The notes beneath the pieces are model-generated. The model ran no database searches and was not told the origin of the DNA. It worked only from the letters and a program-made list of their open reading frames with translations. Both the position numbers and the translations under genes were made by a program. From contig OZ234503.1 of NCBI GenBank assembly GCA_965153455.1, positions 11,847,118 to 11,911,117 of the forward strand: 64,000 bases of DNA, written 5' to 3'. This stretch comes from Sphagnum compactum (taxonomy: Eukaryota; Bryophyta; Sphagnopsida; Sphagnales). How positions within the stretch are numbered: position 1 is the first letter of the stretch; each line of letters starts with the position of its first letter. Below are positions 9,879-22,998 of this stretch, piece by piece.

Positions 9879-12800
9879 ATGTCAGGGGCTGAGCGCAAGT
9901 GTTCAAATGATCAAATTACGTCTGCCCGGCCTACGTCCCCCTCAGTGTCAAGTCCAACTCTTCATCCACATCCCAGGTATTTCTTTACATTATGGTGGGT
10001 CATTTTGTTCACCTGCAATCATCAGAATTCCAGCTAGTTGTGTGCCTATATTGCTTTCAGATACACACTGAAGGCTTGTCTGACTTTGCCTTGAAGCAAA
10101 ATCATGGGCAAGGGTGTGCAGTTTGGAAGCTAGGGCAAGGCCATGCAGTGTGGAAGCTCAACAGCTGGTCTCCCATGATGTGGATGCCAAACTCAGACCT
10201 CCGGTATTAATCTGTCCACGGGGACATCCCATTTTTGAACTCTTGTATGATATAAGAGGGTTGCTACCATTGAGAATTAAAACTTGTGACACTGGTTTCT
10301 TGTCATTGAAAATAGAGTCTCCACGTCACAAATGCTGTCTTTATATACATCATAATCAGAATGAGTATGGTTATGAAGATAACAGAGTTTTTGTTCTCAG
10401 TAGACCAAGGTTATGTACATGCTATGCTTTCTTCAAACATGATGGATTTTGGGTGAGAATTGGTTATAATAGAGACTGAAGTAAACAGTTTAAGTGGTAT
10501 CTCTCAAGAGGGAATAACAGAAGTGTTTTCTTCTGGAATTTCACACATGTGATCATGAGTCTAACCTGAAGTCAACTGATGAGATTAAAGACACATGAGC
10601 CAGCTTCTAAACTTCCTACCAGAAGACTGTGATACATCAGTAGTTGTTCCTCTTTGTGTCTGAGATGTGGTTGTTTTTGTGCAGATCATTCAGCTGATCA
10701 ATGGAAGTCTGCAACCATACATGTAGGTCTCAAGTTTGTATTGACTTTCTGGAGTCCTTGACTGTCTACGGTTCTATGTTGTTTGATCATTTTCAGCCTG
10801 CCATTTGAACAAGTACTTCTTTTGCTACATGGAATGTTTGATGGTGTGTACCTGCTATTGTGGAATGCCAGATAGTTGTGTCCCTGTAATGTTGTAGTAT
10901 ACTTGCTCAAAGGATATTTGACTGAGTCTTGAAAAAAAATCATGGACATGCACATTCAGAGCAAAAATGGGCAACATGGAACCTCAACACATTGCTCGGC
11001 TGGTGTCTTCTGATGTCAGCGCCAAACTGAAACCTCTGGTACCCAGTTATCAGTCCCCCAATACTCCACATTTCCAAACTTTTGTATAGATCAAGAGGTT
11101 TGTTGCTGTTCAAATAGTTTCCCAACGGCCAAGTGTGGTTCATTATATACATAATAGTCAGAACAACTGCAGGCATGTGGATGGAGAATTTCAGTTCTCA
11201 ATTTCTCCAAAATCGAATGAGGTCACATATGTGCTCTGCCTTTTTAAACATGATGGTTTTGGGGTGAGAAATAATAAGAATGATCTAGACAGAAGTAAAA
11301 AGCCCAGGTGTTATACCTGTTCAAGTCGAGAATAGATTTCTTTTTGCTGGAGTTTCACAGATATGATCATGAAGTTTACTCTGATGTCAACTACTGGTAC
11401 ATGAACTAGTTTTGAAAAGGATGATCAGAGAATTTTGGTACTCTAAAAGTCTTTCTTCTTTGTGTATACAAGCATTTCAGGCTTTTAAAGCTGTTCATTT
11501 TGCAGATTGATCGGCTAGCAATACAATGTGTGGAATCATACATGTAAGTATGGAGGTTATGGCAACTTTCATGAACTCTTGGCTACTCCAGGACAGGATC
11601 AGTGGTTCTGGTATAATTTCTGAAATTCTTTGCAATGTGAACTTCTCGTATTGTTCATCTGCTACCACTGGAATGCCAGATGGCTGTGGTGGGTGGGTCT
11701 GGATTAATTTTGTAGGGTGCACCGTGCTTCCTGAACCTTGGATTGTTTGACCAGGAACCTTGGAGCAAATTCATCTGTTTGGGCACCCAATCCATGCATG
11801 GACAATGCCAGAATTGTGTCTGAGCTTGTTCAGCTCCCCGGAGGAGGACTTTTGGTACTTATCAGTTCAGCTAAACCCTACTTTCAAACCATTGTATAAA
11901 TCAAATGCTTGAAAATACTTTCTTGTGACTGGGAACAGAGTCCCAACTTACAAATGTCATCATTCTCAATGAGGATACAGGCTCTCCTCCATGTCTTTAG
12001 CAGAGAACTGAGAACCAAGAACTTATAGAACAATCTATCTTCAAATGTAATGGCAAATGGGTGAGAAATGGTCATGATTGAGAGTAGAGTGAAGAGCTCA
12101 GTTGGCAGAAGTCTCAGAGAAGGTGGGAACAGATCAAATCAATTCTGCTGGAATTTGATTGGTGTGACCATGCATCTAGCCTGAAGTTTAGCCTAATAAC
12201 ATTGGTCATAGATCAAGGCATGCAAAGCAGTTTTGAAAGGACCATATAGTTGTAATATATCACAAATGAGTGCTGTTTGTCTCTGAAGGGATGGAAGGGT
12301 TCTACTTCTGTTGTTTTGGCAGGTGCTTTGTAAGGACCACCCAAGAGTGGAACCACACTTGTAAGTACTGATGTTGCAGCTAATTTCTTGAGCATTTCAT
12401 TGTTTTCATTTGGACATTTCTAGGTTGGTCATTATTTTGAGGTGTGCCACTCCATTTCTGGCTGCTGTTGAGCAAGAATGTGGCTCTAGATAGCAGATTG
12501 AAACAAAAAGAGATGCCACCATTTGGGAATCAATGGAGGTATATATGTTTTAGGAGTTACATCTTGATTCTTGGCCAACTGTGGATGTCTGCAGGCTGCA
12601 AACACCTGCTGATTGCCTGCCCTTTAGAGTACAAATAGCTAAACTGTCCAAAATGCCCCCAAGAGTCTATGCTGGTGATGATCTGAAGAACTCAGATGGA
12701 TCTCCCATTGAAGTTGTGATGATCGACAACAGAACTGGCTCTATTGTATCAGAGGGGCCTGAATCCTCAGCTGAAGTTACTGCGGTGGTACTTGAGGGCA

Positions 12801-14890
12801 GCAGTGAAGTCACAGAAAATTGGATTGAGGTGAAACCTCGGGATGGAAAACCACCTCTTTTGGCTGGATGCAAGACTAAGACATTGAAAGAAGGAAAGGG
12901 ATGTTTTGATAATCTTCAACTTACTGACAACTCCAGCTTTGTTCGCGACAAAAAATTTCGACTGGGTTTTAAGACCCATTTGCGTTCTGACATCCAAGGG
13001 GCATTATCAGAGCCAATCTCTGTGAGAGATGCACGTTGCAAGTGTAAGTTTGAATGGCCCTTTTTGGTCTACCTCCCAAGCTTTTATTGTAGTGTTCAAC
13101 ATGTGCTTGGTGCATGAGGGAAGTTGTGGATTGTGAAGTCCTGATGAGCTTAAACTTGTTGGTTGCAATGCTGTAGTGTAAGCATCTGCAGTGTGACTGT
13201 TATGACTTCTAGTAATTGTTGAAATGTACATGAAAGAAGTCGGTTACATAACTGCATGCACAGCATGCTACAGCATCAGAGCAAAAAGGGTGGTTTCAAA
13301 ACTATCTCCATGTTTTTTTGAAAACTTTCAGACCTTGCTTTTGTGGGCATCCATTATGCACAGCAAATGTGAAGAAAGAAATCCCTGACGAAGATGACAC
13401 TGTGGATGTATTGGTGCACATTGCGAAGAATGGTGCTCCTTTACACAAGCTGAATGACTGTGGGATCAAAACTGTGAAGCAGTTGGTACTCTTTTATGAA
13501 AAGGATCCTAAGGCCTTACGAGATGTAAGTAGATCTATGCAATTTGTGTCGATATTTTCTGAAGACTGATACACATGCAGTTGACAGCTTATGTGTTTTG
13601 TACAACACTGCTATTTATGGAACCAATTTTTAGCATGCAACAAGGAAAATGTTATATCAATCCCAGGAAGTAGATAACATCTCAAAGTCTGGTCAGAAAC
13701 AACAGATTGCATGATCCAGCTGAGTCCCATGCTCTTGTGAGAGCTGGAAACTTTAATGCAATGACAGTTGTTGAGGCAACCGATCAGTTGCACTGGGTGT
13801 CTGACTGTGGATGATCATGATTCCAAGTAGACCTGTGACAAGTGTAATACTGTGTGGGAACAATCTGACCTGTGAATGGATGCTTGCAGGTTTTGAAACA
13901 TATGCCACAGAAGTCTTTTGAGGCCACAATCAAAAATGCTAAGCAGTGTCCACGATTACTGGAACCAGCATCGCAGGTATCACAGGAGAGCAAAGTACCA
14001 CTAAACAGTTCCATGGTGATGAACCCAGACTCACGGTGATTTTGAGCAATCAATGTTCCTGATGCCTGATGACTTCCAGTCACGAGTTCATTAAATTAGG
14101 TGGACTCTGCAAAGGAACCAAAATATAGCTCTATGTGTAGACTGGAACTCGGTAAACACTTTTGACAGTCCTGGATCACAGCTGATGCATATTGATTGTG
14201 GTTGGTTCAGATGACACAGAATCAAACTATGATCAGTGCTGGGGCTAAAGAGGGGAGTGCAGTGATATCAGTACCGGAGGACGTCTCTGGTCTTCTGATG
14301 TCAGGAGACCACAGTAACTTCAATGTGTTGGAGAACCAACACAACCTCTCTCTTGGACATCCCCAAGGAGATCATCTGAATCCACCAGCCGGCTTGGCAA
14401 TGAGCTCACATTCAGGTGAAACTACACCCAAAATATTCCTCTTTATCCAAAGGATTTGACAATTATGTGTTGAAAGGGTTGCTTGCAAATTGCATGATAC
14501 ATCATGGCTTGGGTGTTACCCAGATTGCAGATCATTTCTGTGCTCATATTTCTGTTACTACTGGACATTAGCAGTGACTATAAGATCCCATTCCTCCTTG
14601 CATCAATTAATATCTGAACCTGTGACCTATCCAGCATTTTTGGGTTGAAATGGTAGTTGCTGCATGCTGACTTTCTTTGATGATCATGACACCTTTTGTA
14701 TATAATTTGGCAAATTGCAGGTGACCTGGGGGTGGTGTTACAATCTCTGGCTTTCCAGCCACTGGTGGACACTGATTGTTTGAATGAAACTGCATTTCCC
14801 ATTGATGAAATACTTCTCGACAGGGAAACCTTGTTTGACCCATTGTGTCCATCCTGGGATGCAGTAGATTTTTCTGCTGGCTCAAATTAG
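9879..14890 (+). CDS. CBP60: CBP60-type calmodulin-binding protein / transcription factor, 12 predicted exons
   Basis: The plant CBP60 family holds calcium/calmodulin-responsive DNA-binding regulators of defence and development (family knowledge). Predicted exons: 9879-9976, 10149-10203, 10685-10722, 10960-11038, 11506-11543, 11755-11854, 12323-12360, 12628-13041, 13332-13524, 13890-13976, 14211-14415, 14721-14890. All junctions are GT-AG and keep phase; the total is 1515 nt, 504 residues with every module included. The core exon at 12628 carries family hallmarks: PIEVVMID, GPESSAEVTAVVLEG, GKPPLLAG, LTDNSSFVRDKKFRLGF. The exon at 13332 gives VHIAKNGAPLHKL, VKQLVLFYEKDPKALRD; the exon at 13890 gives VLKHMPQKSFEATIKNAKQC. 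Exons 2-7 are three copies of one module. The usual segment after the HAKTC-like motif (a YVYY...GVVFN stretch in the family) is not seen, so the domain looks shortened. The start at 9879 is the ATG in the frame that joins the next exon; an upstream start is possible. Confidence 0.8.
9977..12360 (+). repeat. Three tandem ~820-bp gene segments, each with a two-exon module
   Basis: Units are about 9977-10722, 10723-11543 and 11544-12360. Each ends in an exon of exactly 38 nt (10685-10722, 11506-11543, 12323-12360) with peptides IIQLINGSLQPY, IDRLAIQCVESY and VLCKDHPRVEPH. Each also has an upstream exon of 55, 79 or 100 nt whose peptides share a VSxDV-type core (QLVSHDVDAKL, ARLVSSDVSAKL, ARIVSELVQL). 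Introns also match between units (CTGGAATGCCAGATNGNTGT, TTTNAAACATGATGG, GGGTGAGAA). Identity is visibly diverged, so the duplication is old. Confidence 0.75.
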
Positions 14891-17769
14891 TTACAAGATT
14901 GCAAGGTCTTGCACACAATTGTGCTTGAGATGGTACCTAGATACCATCTTGTTTAAAGAACTTGGGCTTCACGCTGCTTCACACTACCAGCGACAATCAA
15001 TTGTTTGTATTTGAAAGTTGCAACTTGGGATGGAAGTTGCATAAAGGTCAACAGCCCATCTTGGGTTGGAACCTTGGCCTAACAGAACTCTTAACAATTT
15101 AAAGTTTGGAGGGTTGGGTTCTTAGTGGTTCCCTTTCCTCCTTGTGGCCCACCTCATTTCAGCTGCTTGCTTGCCTGGACTTTGGTCCTTGCCCTTTGTT
15201 TCTTTTTCTCTCCCTTTCTTTGGGTGCTTTCTTTTTATAAAGTTTGGCAGGGTATTATCATCATCATCAATTGAAGCCTCAACAAAATTTGAAGATGGTA
15301 GATGAGTTGAGTCTCCACTAGTTGTAAAAGTTGAGTCTCCACCAGTTGTAAAAGAGATTGAAGTTGAAGGAGGAAATATATTTTATTGATTCAAAATAAT
15401 TAAATTTTTAAATGGGGGAAAAAAAAAGGTTCATTCATTGCACACAAAGGGTGATTGAAAGAGGCAAAATAAAATGTCCACCCCAAGTTATGTGTGCAAA
15501 TGATATTAAAAGATTGCTAGATACCCCTTTGCATTAAATATTAATGAATTTGATGTTTAGAATGAATTTATTAAACCTAGTTCTAATTACATAAACACAA
15601 CATTGATAAAAATAATATGAACTTGTTAATTTTGATGAATATTTCATTTTCAATGTTGAATTAAATATATTGTCAATGTATGAATATTGACAGTATATGT
15701 ATGAACATATATTGTTCAATGTATGAATTCACAATATGTAATTCATGCACAAAATAATTTGAAGGTTTTCAAGACCTTGGTATGATACATGGTAATAATA
15801 GGTTGAGAGACATGTGTTTATGGTTAACAGGCAATTGATTTAATCAATACATTAAATATTTGTGTAACGTAAAATTTGAAATCAAAAGTCAACCTTTAAA
15901 CATGTCTCAACTAAATAAAAAATGAAAAAATAAGAAAAAAAAAATTGTTGTAATTTGCATGGTTTTTAAAGTCTTACCCATCTCAATTTGCACTCATTTT
16001 GCAAGCATTTGTTTATTATCACAAAGTAGATCATTTCTTTTCCTTCTTCACTTTTTGCTATCTAATTACTTTTCTTTCCTTTTTCTTTCTTGCAAAAAAC
16101 TTTTATAGTAACCAACCATTCATCCTCCCATGCATTTAATTAGAAAAACAACACAAATTTTTAAAAAATTGGAACCTTTACAACATATTCATGGGATTTG
16201 AAAGACACATATGATTTGATATGTCCATAATATTTTCAAGGTTGTTTAAATACATTTGATTAATGTAATACAAATGAAGTTTCAACAAATGTTTGTAGAA
16301 TATTTCATGTCAAGAATAAAATATTCTGAAATATTTCAAAAGTCTATGTATTTCTTTCATTAAATTGACTCTTTGAAAAAATAATCTGAAAAATAAAACA
16401 TTTTAATAAATAACATAATTAGTGTAAAAGATGCCAAAGTACTATTTAAATAAGTAAAATGTAAACATAAAAATGACATCCATGTATAATAAATTATACA
16501 ATAAATAAGATGGATTGTTTTCTTGTAGTAGGTCATATTTGCATAAGGGATAAGGATCATCAAATGAATTTTGACAAATATACTCTTTTTTTTGTACTAA
16601 ATTGCATCTTCAAGCTATTTAATCCTTGACAAATATACATAATATTTTATTCTTTTATGCATATGAAAGATAAATACCCATGTCACTTAAAACATGTTCA
16701 TAGAGGTATAAACGGTTTGTTACCATATGGATTTTGTTATATAGTAATGATGTGATGCATCAATTTTAATTAAACTATCAAAACAATTTTTTAGCCAAAA
16801 AGACAAATACATAGGAAAAAACATTGAGGAGAATATTACATCCTTTTTTTTTTATTCACTAAATCTTTCGATCGTTCCTTTTCATATAATGCTTACATAA
16901 TGAAGTGAACATCACTTGTTATGTAACACCTTAAGTGAGTGCAAACCACAATGAAGGAGAAGAAAATGTCAAACATAAAAAACTCATGACAAAAATGGTC
17001 CATAAAAAATCACAATTTTGTGAAAAAAACACAATTTTGTACAATTTTAATATCTTAATTATATGGTCATCGTTCATTCTTGTTTTGTGTTCAAAACACA
17101 ATTTTCATTGGATCATTACTCATATCGTGCTTTCACATTTACTCTCTCTTACTTTTTATGCATATCATTCTCACATAAATATTTACATAATTGCAAGAAA
17201 ACACATAAATTCATACAATTTATGACCTATGAAACAAAAAAGTAAATAGGAGATTGAAAACTATGCATAGTATAAAGATCATTCCATTGTGGTTGCTTCC
17301 ACATGTTGAATACAAAAGCATCTCCTTATTTTGCATTGCCATATGCTTCTTTGTTAACAATCTCTTGAACAATGTTAACATATCCACATAAAGCCTAATT
17401 AGACAACACATGCTCATATGTCAATGTCATATCGTGTTGAAATAAATATTTTTTGCCAAAGGGTGATAATGATATGATGCAATGTGTAACATGTAATAAA
17501 TCGTCCTTATTTGCACCAAAACAAGGAAAAGACAAATTCTCCAAATGTTTTTGAAGTGTAAGGAATTAATTCATTCTTATATGAAATTGACACATGAAAG
17601 GAGATAGAGTTTACAAAAGACATTGTTCCATTCAATTCAATTCAATAGAAATGTCAAGTGGTCCACATTTAGAATTGTTGCAATGACGACCACTATTGGA
17701 CCCTATATTTGGTTCATATAAATGAGTTCCGATTATCATTGTCACTAGAATTGTCTTTGGACATTGTTT
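14891..17769. other. 3' flank of CBP60 and AT-rich intergenic DNA
   Basis: 14891-15300 probably includes the CBP60 3' UTR. A direct repeat of GTTGAGTCTCCAC-AGTTGTAAAAG sits at about 15306-15354. From 15360 on, the DNA is very AT-rich with no open frame I can assign. Confidence 0.35.
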
Positions 17770-20700
17770 TGTTAATGGATGAACATAAATTAAGATTATG
17801 GTAATTCATTTTTAGTTCAATTATTAATGAAAGATAAATACATAGAGGACTTAAGCGGTTGTTGAACTAATTGAACATTATGTTCAATTTCTTGCCCATC
17901 TCCCTATCGGCCATGATTCATATGATTGGTGAGGGTTTTAAGTTTTAGGTTGTTATTTTGACTGGTTTTGGTGGGTCAAAAACAAATGGTGGGATTCTTT
18001 GGTGGGTTCCTATAGTTTTTTTTTTATGCCTTTCATTGGTGCATTTGCATTTTTGAGTGTGTTATCTTTTGGTTGGATGATGGTCCTCTCTTTTTTACCT
18101 CCCTTCCCCCTTTCGGATGAGTGTTTGTTATTTAATTAAGTTTGGCAAGGTTTTATTATTATGTTCATGTAAATAAAACTCAAAGCTCAAAGGTGAAGCA
18201 CCATAATATTTTTGGTGTATTCTAAAGTTGGGAGGAGGGTTATCCTCAACAAAAGAATTTTTATTTTTCTAAGTTTAAATATCATGACTTCTAACAAGTT
18301 ATTAGGACAAGGTAGGTTGTAAAAAGAAAAAAGGACATTACGAAGGTGGTGTTTTGTTATAACATCAACAATTGAACGAGTGTTAATGATTAGTCAAAAG
18401 TTTAAAAATCAAATTAAATCAGGAAAACAAAAATAAAGATGAAAATTTTGAAATAGAGATTATTTGTTAAGAAATAATTTGCTCTACATAATGGATGCCA
18501 AGATGGTACTAACATTAATTTAACATCAATAGATGCAATTTCGAACCTTGAAAAATGGGAATGTTTAATGAGACATTACTTTTAAATGTGATGATAACCA
18601 AATAACACTCATCAAAAGTTTTAAAACTTCAAATGAGATGTGCGAAAAGTTGAGAACAACATATAACTGCAATAGATAAGGTAAGAAAGAAATTAATGGG
18701 CATATCCATGATGGAAAAAAATTTAGTCACTAAATACTTTGAAATTTTTCAAGTGTTGGATGGATCTTTTAGTGTACATCTTACCATTGATGATGTTAAT
18801 GTAATCATGCATTCAATAGGACGTCTATGCGTCTCATTTTGACCTTTTGTGATCAAAATTGAAAATCAAATTAGTTTAACCTTGCCAATATTTATAAAAG
18901 AAAATCTACAATATGTTATGAGAGGGAATGAAAATAAACAAGGATTGGAATATTTGTTAGCCTTCTTTTATATTAGTGGACGATGAAAAAAGCCAAATTG
19001 ATTGAAGGAAGGCTCCAAGCATGGTTGGGTGCCAAAAAAAAAATGTCTTGGAAAACATCTAGTGGACCCCTTTAATTGGACATGTCCTTAAAGCTTAATG
19101 ATGCATTCATGTTGAAATTTTTTTTTGTTTCATAAATACATACATTATCAAGGTATTATCATATGCAAACAATTTTTCATTTGAACAAGTTTGAGAATTC
19201 CTAACAAGTCTTATGAATAAATATAAGACTTTGACCCCCTGGCAAGTAATGGTTCAAAGATTCTTTAGGAATGTATAAGCATATTGTTTTCCCCCAAATT
19301 TTAAACATTAATGTGTATAAAACACTAAAGTGTGACAAGATCTAAGTGCCTTATTGCAATGTATAAGGTTCCAAAGAGTGAAAATTTTAGGAATTTCTAA
19401 CCATAGATAAAACATGGCATGCATTGTGAAAATTTTATTATTCCAAAATCTTTGGTTACCCAACTTTTGTTCATGTGCCAAATGAAAAAAGATTAAAAAT
19501 TTGACCCTAAAAGCTCCCCTTGCATTTTAAAAAAATATGGAAAACAAGAGGGAGTAAAGGCTTATGGTTTATATAAAGGTTGTATTCAAGTGAAATGTAA
19601 TTCTTCTTAAAGAATGTTAAAAATTCAAATTGTAAGGAGAGTTTCACAAAAGGAAATTCTAGCATTGAATTGTACATGTCAAAAAAAATTTATGATCTCA
19701 ATCTAAAGATTATATTAGAGAACAAAACAATTGACATAACTATGATCCTTAATAATTCTCACATTAATAAACTTTTTATGATTCCTCAAACAATTGAAGT
19801 TCCAATGTTCATTCCTATAAGCCCAAATTCTCCTACTACACCACAGATTATTTCAAGCATGCAATATGCATGTCACGATGGATCATGAACGAATGAGACA
19901 AAGATTGAATTTTAAAGGACAACTTTACCATCACCAATAATTTTTTTAGATCCTATAGATAATCACCTCAAAAATTGAAAAATTATGCAACCTTAGCACA
20001 TGCTCTATTAACTCAAACAAATGCACCAATGTAACAATCAATGAGGCTTTGTTATTTATTAGATAAAAGCCTTAGATAAGTTTGAGTATAATTATTTGAT
20101 GAGAAATAATAGAAACAATTTTTCTTGGAAATGAAATTGGGAAGCTTGAAGTGAAGAGCATACCACACACTAATGTTGTTGGTAGCTTAACATACACTAT
20201 TGTTTGTATGAAACGAAACATAGCCTACTCAAGTGGGCAAGTAGCTCAATTTATGGCTAACAAAGGAAAGCTATGTTATGTTATAATTATGTTATCTACA
20301 AGGAAAATTCAACTAGGGGATCAAGTATGATGAAAGACAAATAATAACATTGAAAGTTCAGGAAAGCTACATTAGGTAGATGTTAAACTTATAATTATGT
20401 TACCTATAAGGAAAATTCAACTACGGGATCAAATATGATGAAACACAAATATCATTGAAAGTTTAAGGATGGTGTGACGCTAATTGGGCAAGTGCCCTTG
20501 ATTTTCGCAAATTCAACAACTAGATATGTTTCCATCAACTATGAAGGTGTTGTATGATGGCAAAGCAAGAAACAAGCTACTATAGCCCTTTCAAGCATGG
20601 AAGTAGAGTATATTGTTGCAGCTCATGCTACCAAAGAGGTCATGCGATTGTGAAAAGTTATTTCTGATCTTGATTTTCCATGCCACAACCCTATTCAATT

Positions 20701-21060
20701 CCTTTGCAACAATCAATCTTTTAATACGGAAGGGAGAGAACAATGAGATTAAATTGGTCTATTGTAGCATTGATAAGTATACGGTGTAAGTTTCTCAGTA
20801 GAGAAAATGAGTTTGTGAAAAGTCACACATGATAAAGAAATGTACAGACAAGACAAGTTAACTTAAAATAGAAATTCATTAAGGAGAAGTGTTAATGGAT
20901 GAACAAAAATTGAGATCATAATAGTTCATTTTTACTAGTTACTAGTCAAAGACTAGTCAAGAGAGTAGTTAAGTACTTGCTAAATTGATTGAACATTCTA
21001 CTCTTGTAAATAGAATTCAAAGATAATATTTTTGGTACATATGGGTGCAAATATAATAGA
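17770..21060 (+). mobile_element. Decayed Copia-type LTR retrotransposon
   Basis: Matching LTR starts, TGTTAATGGATGAAC, lie at 17770 and 20890 and stay similar for at least 100 bp. The right one is preceded by a polypurine tract (AAGGAGAAG). Internal translations in shifting frames give a Copia gag-like piece at about 18440-18830 (LTLIKSFKTSNEM, then MGISMMEKNLVTKYFEIF), a linker/pol piece near 19670-20090, an RT end near 20160-20270 (VVGSLTYTIVCMKRNIAYSS) and an RNase H piece near 20470-20700 (KKQATIALSSMEVEYIVAAH). A 90-bp internal duplication lies at 20277-20470. Much of pol is missing and stops are frequent. LTR right ends are not resolved. Confidence 0.65.
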
Positions 21061-22998
21061 ACAATTCACTCTAGAAATAATTAGTGGTTAATTTTACATG
21101 TTTTTAAGTAATAAAAAAAAGTTAATGTTGAAACTGTTTGGTGTCTTTATACAAAAATGTTTTAAACATATTATAAAAACATGAGGAGTTTTTTGAAATG
21201 TATTTAATGAACATAAAGTACCCGAAAGCACTTCTAATAATGCTTTTAAACAGTAAAAAAAATTTCTTTTAAAAATTTGAAAAGGTTTGAAAACAACACT
21301 TTTTTGAAATTTTTTAATATCAACTTTAAAGTAATAGTCAACCAAGGTTAGTTTGACTTCAATTGAATGAGAAAGCTGCCATCTCCACTCTCCCTTCAAA
21401 GCTCAAGAAACTGTCCAGCCTTTTTTTGTGCTGGCTATATATTAGTCAAAATGCGATATTACAAATTGAAAGTGTTCATATCATGAGCTTTTTGGAATTT
21501 TCAATAGCCAGAATTTGATCAAAAATTTGTGCAAGACATGTGAAAGAAGAGAAGCAGAAACAATGTACATATTCCCCATTCCAGAGGAGAATTCTTTATG
21601 GTTCCTGCACATCTTTTTTCACTTTCAACCCCATGATAACATAATTTTCTCCTCAAAATCTCCACAAGAATGTGGGAATATTCTTCATAAGTGCTGGTGT
21701 TTATTCAAGTGTGACAAGACCGTAGCAAAGAAGAAGGGGTGGGGGGGAGGATACACAGAGTATATTCCAGTATATTTCCCTGGGGAGTTGAAAGGGGGAA
21801 TGTTGTCCTGTTGTCGTGAAATGTACTATATTAATATGTTTCTATACAGGACAACTAATGTGTTATATTGTATTATGCAGGATATTTATGTACTATAGTT
21901 TTAGTACAGGCAAATAATATAACATATTAGGTTTTGTTTCAACCAAATGTGTTCTGTTATTACTTGCCCAGTGTCACTTTTAGTATTAACCTTATGTATG
22001 AATTTTGTAAGCAAAGATCTCATCTTCATTATAAGCTACGTAATTTCATTATGTCACAATTTTTTTGAAAGAGAATTTTAGTTTTTTTTCTTTTTGTCAC
22101 ACTAGTATGTATTTTTTATTAATGGCAATTATTACATTTCATTTTCAATTTTTTTAAAAAAATATTGCACTTTTTTGTGATGGAATTATATTGAGGATGT
22201 GAGGTTAAAATAGTATTTAGTAGTTTCTATTTTCCATTTGACTTTTGGACTACTATAACCATTTTGTTTATCAATGAATTATATGGGTCATTGAAGCATA
22301 GTCTGTGTAAAATTCAGAAACCTGTGGTTGTGACATTGTACTGCCACTAAAAAAGATAATGCAAGAGAAAGATTTTTCCTGATCAGTTTGGTGGGATGAT
22401 TAATTATTTATCCATAGCAAATTGCAATTTAATTGTGCAAAAAAATTCTAGAGTCTTTTGTCATTGAACTGATATGCTCAAATGATGATTTCAGAATGCA
22501 ATGTGGGGGGCTTTTTTTTCCTGCTTATTTTGGTGCATGAACTATTTATTCAGCATTAAAAACTCGCTTGCAATTCATTTTGAAATTATTGGTGTTGAAA
22601 ATTCCTAATCAGTCAATTGTCTTCTGGACAACAGTGTCAGAAAAGGCAGCAGCAGCAGCACCCATGGATTTGAGCAGCAAACCCACGGGAGTGGTTACTG
22701 ATTTCAGATTCATATCACAGAGCTGCACTCACTCTTTGAAAAAGTAGTGTCTACAAATCATCTTCCGAGCCAAATTCCCACAGCACACAAAACTCACAGT
22801 CCTAAATGATCAGGATCACCAAAACAATAACCTGCTAAAACACTAGAAGCAGTACATCATAATCTGCAGAGACTCTGCAACTTCAGCTCACAACATCCAC
22901 ATCTTATGTTTTTTCCTTTACAAGCTTCTCCTCCATCTCACACTGGACCTACTCCTACAAACCGCATGATGAGTTCTTTTACATCAGCAGCGCCGTAT
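21061..22998. other. Intergenic DNA including the 3' flank of LHCSR
   Basis: An open frame at 21515-21898 (+, 127 residues) resembles nothing I know. 22640-22998 is less AT-rich and probably contains the LHCSR 3' UTR (minus strand). Confidence 0.3.

Noticed and set aside
10685-12360. Direct splicing of the three 38-nt CBP60 exons to one another
   Set aside because: 38 is not a multiple of three; direct joining of the first to the second gives a stop, so the paired upstream exons are needed.
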